Source: Sanderia malayensis
Taxonomy: Eukaryota; Cnidaria; Scyphozoa; Semaeostomeae; Pelagiidae
Reading direction: 5' to 3'
Assembly: GCA_013076295.1 (NCBI GenBank)
Contig: RQOL01000817.1
Location: 1-64,000, forward strand
Length of the DNA stretch: 64,000 nucleotides
In this document: positions 56,001 through 64,000 of the stretch, piece after piece
How positions within the stretch are numbered: the stretch's first letter is position 1
How the letters are laid out: every line of letters starts with the position of its first letter
The notes under the pieces: generated by a model
What the model saw: the letters and a program-made list of their open reading frames with translations, nothing else
The model's database searches: none
Told to the model about the DNA's origin: nothing
Made by a program: the position numbers and the translations under genes

Positions 56001-57149
56001 TTTAAAAGTCAGAAGGACGAAGGGGAAATCCCTTCACACGAGAATTTTCCCTCCTTTTTTTCACGTGACGCACATAAACCAATCACGGAGGCGATATAGT
56101 ACAATAGAAATCCCGCCTCCACAATTATAGATTTTGTCTATTTTTAACCGGCCAAATTTTCTAAAGGCTATAATTATAGTTAATCTTATTGTTATATTTA
56201 TCGCTGAGTAAGTACCTACTTTCAATGTGTTTTAGTAACTACAAGCTAGCCCAATTATTTATCACTACTTCGTCTCATATGACAAAAATTATTGTTTTTC
56301 CTGGTATGCTTTTAATTACAAGAACAGGTCACGTTACGTTTCTGCAGGTATCATTTCTTTATCAAATATTTTAAGTTTACAACCATTGTGATTTCTCTTT
56401 TGTTTCTACCCATAGATTTGAAAGACACAAGGCTAGGTTCGGTAAGAAATTTATTATTTGACAACAGTTTTCCTTGCTCATTGATATATTTAACTCTTTA
56501 ATTGTTTGTTTTTCTTATGAATAAAGGCCCAGCTAAATCTATTTTCTAATAACGGACACTTCTCTTTCACAAACTCATTTCGACAAAATAAACTTATTTT
56601 TTTGATTTTTTATTTCTCTCTTTCCAAATGAGCCTCTGTACAACAAACTATTTCCTTAATTCAGTGTTTCCTTCATGGATAATAAGCATATTAACAACAA
56701 TTTCTCAAATCGTGCTTCAACAAATTATTAAAAACTGCTGCACTCAATTCAACCGGTCCATTTTTATTTACTCAGGTATTCTGAGCTTTGCCCATTATTC
56801 ATTTCCTTTTACTACTTATATTTTAACTATGAATTTACTCTATTCCATTTTAGTCCCTGTTTACCTAACAGAAACGACCACAGTTTAAACGTAAGTATAT
56901 TCATAAAACATAAATTAGATTGTATAGCAATAATTTCCATTTACTTCTTTACCAATTTCTACTCATCATTATGGAACCCTTGAAATATATTATATTTACT
57001 TCTTTGTGTTTCAGCTTTACACAAGGCTATAATTATTACCATTGTTGTTGCTATTAAGACCATTGTCAACAAGCAATAACATTTACAATAATTTGGCCTA
57101 ATTGTATATCTCATAGTTCATATTTCTCTTTCATACCACAACGTGCACC
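53098..57149. other. 5' non-RepHel part of right Helitron copy
   Basis: Inverted match of 13728-17092 plus 1373-2106. Contains the conserved small ORF at 54223-54528, exon-like pieces on the minus strand (around 54890-54960 and 54665-54700) and the KDZ empty site at 56410-56418. No other gene seen. Confidence 0.5.
54223..54528 (+). CDS. Small ORF conserved in both Helitron arms
   Basis: 101 residues from the ATG at 54223. Begins MKLCTYTFLHCISHVYDAH, has a basic centre (GQQKRKPGKKEGGK) and a C-terminal LTAEQAQLACGAK-ISYFNM segment that is also recognisable in the left copy. A splice-acceptor-like AG just before AACACAAAAAGAGG at 54356 raises the alternative that only the second half is an exon. 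Function unknown. Confidence 0.4.
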   Translation: MKLCTYTFLHCISHVYDAHLYNGIASFYKMLTTFNISILCVLIYRTQKEAFIKIGKGQQKRKPGKKEGGKVVAQNPSHQLTAEQAQLACGAKNVKISYFNM

Positions 57150-60100
57150 ATGCCGCGCAAGGCCAAGAGAAGTATAACCGGCACCAGGCGTAGAAATCAA
57201 GTGCGGGAGAATATGCAGCATCACAGACAGATCAATCAACAACTTCATCCTCAACAGACGGGAAATGCGGATAACCCACTTGCAGCAGTCAACGATCCTC
57301 AACAAATGCAGCTCGAAAACCGTCAGCTAGAAGCCCCTGAATATCAGCCATTTCCAGCACAGTATCCCCTTCCACAGATACAGCTGATGGAGATGGACAT
57401 GGAACCAGAGCTTCCCATTCTGAACCAAGAGCTTCAAGCAGCAGAACAGCCTGCAGATATCGAGATGCACGACGCAGTTCCAGTACCTGATGAAAATCAG
57501 ATACCAGAACCAGTTGAAGATCAGCAAATGCAAGTTGACAACCCTGTCCCCGAGAACAATGAAGCTGAAAACCTCATCCCCTTCTCCCCATTACCACACC
57601 ACTTGAATAAAATGACCGGAACATGCATTCATTGTGGTGCAAAGTACTTCAAAGAAGAACTTAACTCCCGAAAACAATACAACAAGTGTTGCATGGGACG
57701 TTTAATCACTCTGGATCTAATTCAACCACCTCCAAACAGTGTCATGCATTTATACACGGGTGATACTGCCGAATCAAAATATTTCTTAAAGCACTTCCGC
57801 CAATACAACTCACTAATGGCCATGCCATCATGGAAGGCTAATATTGTACGCCATGCCAGAGCTGTACCACCAGTTATCACAATTCACGGAAAGGCATATC
57901 ACATGACAGGTAATTGATACAATATGATTCCCGTGATTATCAATTAGAAGCTTACTGTTCGTTTTTGCTGGCTACAGTTGAGTTTCTATTTCCCTAACTT
58001 ATGCTTTGCATCATTAACAGGTGTAACAGAAACAGACAGATCCAGAAAATACGCAGAACTCTACATCATGGATACACAACAAGCATTGCAGGAACGGCAA
58101 AATACTGCAACAGAACAACGTCTTGATTTGGACATCGTTGCACTTCTACAGAATGAATTGATGGCAGTCAATCGATTTGCGCAACATTATCAAAGCATGG
58201 GTGAAATATTGGAGGAACAGCGGCAGCAAGCTATTGCAACCAATCAGCCTGTTCCGACATTCAAAATGATCATAACAGGTCGCCCACAACAAGATCGCAG
58301 ATACGATAATCCAACTGCCAGAGAAATTGCAGCTATATATACTGTACAAAATGGAGGTGCACCAAATCCTGATGACAGAGAACTGCAAGTTCAAACAAGA
58401 CGCGGAGATCTCATGAAGATTTACGCAACCAGTCCAAGTGCTGATCCTCTCACGCATCCATTGATGTTCTTTCACGGTGACAGAGGATACAGTTTGGACC
58501 TTCAACGATTGCCAACAGCAAACGTACAAGATCGACACCACAACAATCATGACCGTCGTACCAAACTAACTCTTACCGAATACTATTCATACAGAATCCA
58601 GGTCTGGGATGCATTCTCAACCATCCACGTTCCATCACTTCTATTTCAACAGTATCTGGTAGATGCATATACGAAAATAGAAGGCAATAAACTGAGCTGG
58701 ATTATGAACAATCAACGTCAACTTCGTGTTGACACGTATCGAGGCCTGATGGATCATTTCCACAGAAGAGCTGAAATCGAAAACCAGATGGCCAGGGCTA
58801 ACAATCCAAATCAGCCCGTACATATCGACGTTGGCCGTGTTACCATTCTACCGTCATCCTTTCCAGGCAGCCAAAGAAACATGTATCAACATTTTCAAGA
58901 TGCAATGACAATCGTCAGGAAGTATGGCAAGCCAGACATCTTCCTCACAATGACTGCCAATCCTAAATGGAAGGAGATAGAAGAAAACATTCATCCATAT
59001 CAGAAGGCCAATGATCGACCAAACATTGTCACAAGAGTATTTCAACTCAAGCTCAAAGAACTACTCGAAGACATACTACACAACAACATTCTTGGACATG
59101 TTACTGCACATGTGTATGTCATAGAATTTCAAAAGAGAGGACTGCCACACGCACACATGATTATGTTTCTTTCACAAGCTGATAAACCACGAACACCACA
59201 ACAGGTAATATTTACATACTCAGATATAGAGATTGTAATAATTCTTACTCATATACATAACTATATCTATAACATCAAATGCAGAGCATGTCATGATGGA
59301 CATGTGCTACAAGCTATTCTGTACGTGATCTCAATAATAGTAGCTAATTATGATCTTCATTGTCAGGTGGATCAACTCATATCAGCAGAGATACCGGATC
59401 CACAGGATGCAAAATATCACAAGTTGGTCCTAAAGCACATGACACATGGACCCTGTGGAGTTTTAAATCCTCATTGCGTGTGCATGGAAAACAACAAATG
59501 CAAAAAGCACTTTCCGAAAGAACAAGTTGCTGAAACTCAAATCAATGTCAACGGCTATCCTCTCTATGGACGACGCTATCTTCATCCAGTCAATGTACAT
59601 GATCGCATTTTGGATGATACCTGGGTAGTGCCACACAACAGACACCTACTCATCAAATATCAGTGTCATATCAACGTGGAAATATGAAGCACTGTAAAAA
59701 GTGTCAAGTACATTTTCAAATATATCCACAAAGGACATGATATGGCACATGTTGAAATTCTTGAAGAAAATCAACAACAAGTACCTCAAGATATTGAACA
59801 CGACGAGGTGCACCAATACATCAACGCAAGATATATTGGACCACATGAAGCTGTCTATCGGCTTCTGCCGTTCCCCATGCACGACAAAAGCCACATAGTC
59901 AAACGGCTTTCTGTTCATCTGCCATTTGAGCAACAAGTCATCTTTCATGACAATGATGACGAACAAAGGCTCAACAACATTGGTGATAGAACAACACTCA
60001 CAGCATGGTTTGAACTCAACCAGCAAGATCTAGCTGCACGTCAGTACCTCTATCATGAGATACCAGAGCACTATGTCTTCCAGGAGCGTTCCAAAACATG

Positions 60101-62276
60101 GACAGCCAGACAACGAAGAACAATGCCAATTATTGGTAGAGTAACTCAAGTGCAGCCTAGACCTTGCGAGCAAAAATTCGCACTAAGACTTTTGCTATTG
60201 CATAAACGAGGAGCTACGTCATTTGAAGACCTTCGAACGGTAGAAGGTCATCTATGTGACTCCTTCAAAGATGCAGCATTAGCTTTAGGGCTTTTAGAAG
60301 ATGATGCCGAAATCACACGCTGTTTACACGACGCAGTCATCTTTAATATGCCACAACAACTCAGACAGTTGTTTGCCACATTGCTACTCTTTCAAACGCC
60401 TTCAGACATAAGAACACTCTTCGACACCTTCAAAGAAGCAATGAGTGAAGATTTTGTCAGACGTGATCAATTCAACAATCCAGACATAACCTTCCAAGAT
60501 AGACACATGTATCAATGTCTATATGATATTGACAACAATTTGAAGGTTCATGGTTTGTCCATCACGAATTACGATCACCTTCCTCAGCTACCGGCCGACT
60601 TTGTCATTCCAGAACAAGGTGATTCACAACTTACCATGATGATATTCACTGTAATTGTTTAGTCAGTATATGCTTCTATTTATACAAAATTAACTATGGT
60701 TTATGTTTTCAGAGGAAGATCACATGGATGTTGAACATGAAAGAGAGCAAGGAGAACAAATGCACGCTGCCTTGAATCCAGAACAACGAGTTGTTTACAC
60801 AGCCATTATTCAAGCAATTGAAGCGGAATCAGAGCAGAACTGTTACTTTCTCGACGGACCAGCTGGCACAGGGAAAACATTTCTCTACAACACGTTGGTT
60901 CGTGATCTTCATGCATCTGGACACAAAGTTCAGTGTATGGCTTGGTCAGGAATTGCAGCTACACTGCTTATTGACGGCAGAACATCGCATTCACAATTCC
61001 AAATTCCAATACCATTGAAGCTGGAATCAACATGCAATGTTAAGAGACAGAGCCGAAGAGCACAAATGTTGCATGAAACAACCCTGTTTATATGGGATGA
61101 AGCTTCAATGATACCAGCATTGGCATTACAAGCAGTTGACAGACTGCTTCGGGATATCACAAGAGTTGACAAACCATTTGGTGGCAAATTCATGTTACTT
61201 GGTGGTGATTTCAGACAAGTTCTACCTGTTGTTCCCAAAGCAGAAAGGGAGAAAATCGTATCAGAGAGTCTTAAATCATATCAAATCAGTGATTTGTGGG
61301 CACAGTTTCAACAACATCGCCTACACACAAACATGAGAGCTGTTGGAGATGAATCTTACAGAGAATTCTCAGAATGCCTCCTAAGACTCGGCAACAAACA
61401 AGAACCACATGATGCACTTGACAATATCACTTTGCCACATCAAATATGCACATCTTCGCAAGAGGAAATGCTCAACTTTATATATCCCCAGCCTAATACA
61501 CCACAGTCCCACCTGATGCTGGATCCGGTAACCATGTCAGAATGTTGTTGTCTTACCCCAAAGAATGACTTCTCGCATCAAATCAATGACATCATTCTGG
61601 AAAGACTACAGACTCCTGACAAAACATACTACAGCACAGACAGTGTGATAACAGAGGATCCAGATGAGGAGGCGGCATATCCAATTGAGTTTATCAACAA
61701 TCTAACTCCTAACGGAATGCCATTACATCGACTTAGACTCAAGGTATAATTTTCTTATATGTACTAATTATACATTAATTCTGCACTTATTTTAAATAAT
61801 AATAATGGTCATCCGATGATACACATCGTAATCTCGAACATTCCTTATTTAAGGTTGGTGCAACAATCATTCTTCTAAAACCAAATCTAAAACCAAAGAA
61901 AGGTCTTTGCAATGGCACAAGACTCATTGTACGCCATCTCCGACGTAACGTGATCACAGCAGAGATCATCACGAAGGAACACAGAGGCCAGCAGGTCATG
62001 ATTCCTAGAATAACATTGTCAACACAGGACAGTGAGATGCCGTGCAACATCAAAGGACGGCAATTTCCAGTCAGACTAGCATACTGCCTTACTATCAACA
62101 AGGCACAGGGACAATCTCTCAGGTATGTTGGTTTGTATTTACCTGAGCCCGTGTTCACACATGGTCAGTTATATGTGGCCATGTCAAGAGCAACATCATT
62201 TGACGGGCTCAAAGTATTCCTCCCAGAGGAAACACACATGAAGACAAAAAATATTGTCTTCCAAGAAGTCCTGTAA
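57150..62276 (+). CDS. Helitron RepHel (HUH Rep plus PIF1-type helicase), one nonsense codon
   Basis: Five exons: 57150-57909, 58021-59204, 59367-60650, 60715-61743, 61854-62276, together 1560 codons in phase. The N-terminal zinc-like motif is CIHCGAKYF...CC. The Rep domain has LPHAHM (HUH His about 629 and 631) and KYIFKYIHKGHD (the two Tyr, about 763 and 767). The helicase has GPAGTGKT (1124-1131), WDEASM (1203), GGDFRQVLP, a motif V region INKAQGQSL and YVAMSRATS. Rep nicks and joins DNA and the helicase unwinds during rolling-circle transposition. A single TGA at 59685-59687 (codon 755) lies between HUH and the Tyr pair. The intron 59205-59366 is 162 nt and open in frame. Confidence 0.88.
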
Positions 62277-64000
62277 AGGTCTTCACAAACCACAGAGCAT
62301 AAATCGCGTTGCTCTCAAGGGCGTCTACCAAAATACACACACACCAAACACGAGGGCTCAGATTGTGGTTCTACCGGATCGGCTTTGTTGCACTTTATAG
62401 TGTGATGAACATTCATTTCTGGTTTGCCACGCCACTCCAGTCAATAAGATCCACCAAGAACAATCCGGACACTTTCACAACACTCCAGTGTCCGGGGGTG
62501 TTTATCAACAACAACACGATCTGGGTCCTGCGTAGCATCTGTATCAAAAGAGATATGCTTTGCCATGCTCTCCGATATTGCCTATGGGAGTATGGCTTTC
62601 CTTTTCTCTGTGAAAACTGCAATCTGTCCATTGACAATAGTTTTTTCGGATAAGAAATTGCATACAACATTAAGATTACCCCTCTCTCATCCCAATAACT
62701 AATGATAACTAATGCACTTACTAAATTAACTCTTGAATATGTAGTATTACATATTCCAAATTAAATTGCAGTTTTCATGAACACCAAGGAAACCTCGAAC
62801 AAAGGTTACCCATTGAAGTTGGTGTTCGAGCTTTAAACTAATGTAACCGGCAATCTTCTTTTTTTACTATGACCAAACTTAATCGTGAGAACGCACAAAG
62901 CATCGAGAGAACAGATATCTGTGTCGTTGATTTGTGCCACGCGGGTGTGAACTTGATATTGAACAATGCTGTCAACATCGCTGGACATTCCACAAATTGA
63001 GACTAATGAAGACATTAATACAATCTACATACGGGACCAATGATCTCTCATTCATCTTCACCATCCATTGATAACTGTTAAGAATAATAATTAATTGATT
63101 ACTATTTTTTTTACTAATGTATCATATACAAAAAAGTGCAGGATTAATCTACTCTCTGTTTTAGTATCTAATGACCTTCATCAATGTTAATTTTTAATGA
63201 GATGCATTTCTGTAGTTTATCTTAACCAATGATAGCAGTTTATTGGACATTTAAACGAGGCCATTATATTACATTTAAAAAGACTGTGGCCTCAATTCCA
63301 TCAATGGCACCGCTAACTTTTGAAATGCCTTATTATGAAATATGAATTTGATTCATGAAACAGCTTATAACTTTTCCATCACAAAAAATTATCAAGAGGA
63401 CAACTTTAAGTTTGAAAACTATCTCCAGATTTACAGAGAGCATTTTCAATGTGTCTTACAGGTAGGTGAATACATTTAGATATCATATTTAACTCATTTG
63501 CAATTCAATCACCAGCTTAATTTTGGTTAGGCCATCCAAACTTCACTGATTGCCCCAACACATGACACAACAGTTCCTTCGGTTAGGCCATGCAAACCTC
63601 AACAACTGTTTTACAACTTTACAGTTTCGCTGTTTCAAAAATAAATTTCTGGTGCCCTGACTATATGTGCCTATGAGTACAAGCTTTGACTCAAAATAAT
63701 TCTTCCAGTTTTTGCCACTTTATGGATTCCTTTGTGTTCATTGGCTGGCTCTATGTGTTACATACATCAACATCTTGAAACTAAAGTTTTTTCCCAATAG
63801 CAATGATGAATGACCTAAAATCATCTTAAAAGGCTTTTCCTGTTTAGTTTCATTGTTGTATGTCAAGGAAACTTACTGTAATGATGTTTACAGTAATAAT
63901 TGTATTAAGCTCTTCTAGGAAAACTAACCTGATGTTACATACACACACTGTAAGGTCATCTAATTAATAATATCATGCATTACATGAAACACTTAACAAT
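62277..64000. other. 3' flank: candidate Helitron end and unassigned DNA
   Basis: CTCGAAC (62794-62800) and GTTCGAG (62824-62830) form a stem with a 23-nt loop, followed 7 nt later by CTAA and then T at 62842, the general form of a Helitron 3' end. The rest (62842-64000) shows no gene, tandem repeat or motif that I recognise. Confidence 0.35.

Larger units (their letters stand above)
53098..62841 (+). mobile_element. Helitron, right copy
   Basis: 53098-58381 is the inverted counterpart of 1-17092 without KDZ-A. The RepHel gene occupies 57150-62276. The 5' end is hidden by the gap. The 3' end is placed at 62841 from a hairpin and CTAA followed by T, which is a weak call. Confidence 0.75.

Noticed and set aside
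62309..62653. 114-codon frame after RepHel
   Set aside because: No motif and no homologous partner to compare; likely chance in Helitron 3' sequence.

Overview
The window is eukaryotic: most coding is split by short GT-AG introns, and there are PIF/Harbinger, Helitron, Copia, Penelope, CR1-like and KDZ-type transposable elements, microsatellites and an assembly gap. The mix of elements fits an early-branching marine invertebrate such as a sponge or cnidarian, but I saw no host gene that proves it. Essentially every coding region I can support belongs to a mobile or virus-like element, and many are nested.

Layout. Positions 1-17092 and 53098-58381 are two arms of a large inverted repeat. They are two copies of one Helitron in opposite orientation. 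The right copy (to about 62.8 kb) keeps a five-exon RepHel gene with a single nonsense codon. The left copy runs off the window start and is interrupted at 2107-13718 by an 11.6-kb KDZ element (KDZ-A). KDZ-A has perfect 81-bp inverted repeats and a 9-bp target duplication; the matching empty site is in the right arm.

KDZ-A holds two convergent genes: on the left (+) a multi-exon OTU-protease/PHD-finger gene that is open over 704 codons from exon 3, and on the right (-) a decayed KDZ transposase. A 98-bp tandem array lies between their 3' ends. A second, diverged KDZ element (KDZ-B, about 21.7-43.8 kb) has the same pair in mirror orientation: transposase (+) 21.7-32.5 kb and OTU-PHD gene (-) 43.8-33.1 kb, with matching exon structure. 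It is swollen by insertions: a Harbinger element that itself contains a second Harbinger (24175-30115), TTAA-flanked DNA carrying a THAP fragment (35239-36767), an internally deleted CR1-like LINE (about 39.1-40.3 kb), a truncated Penelope element (40895-42763) and MITEs. From 17.2 to 21.6 kb there is satellite-like DNA: (CATA)n, a 14-bp minisatellite and copies of a 0.7-kb repeat.

From 44.8 to 48.4 kb a compact run of short + strand intronless ORFs looks virus-like: a zinc-binding/acidic protein, a candidate Bcl-2-like protein with a BH1-type motif, two very basic proteins with adenovirus-protease-type cleavage motifs, and a Fic-domain protein. A complete Copia element (48379-52959, LTRs, 5-bp target duplication, initiator-tRNA-type primer site) sits exactly at the Fic stop codon. 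A 100-N gap (52998-53097) separates this cluster from the right Helitron.

The most interesting result is the repeated pairing of a KDZ transposase with an intron-rich OTU-PHD gene as one transposon. In the better preserved copy the OTU-PHD frame is open while the transposase has several breaks.
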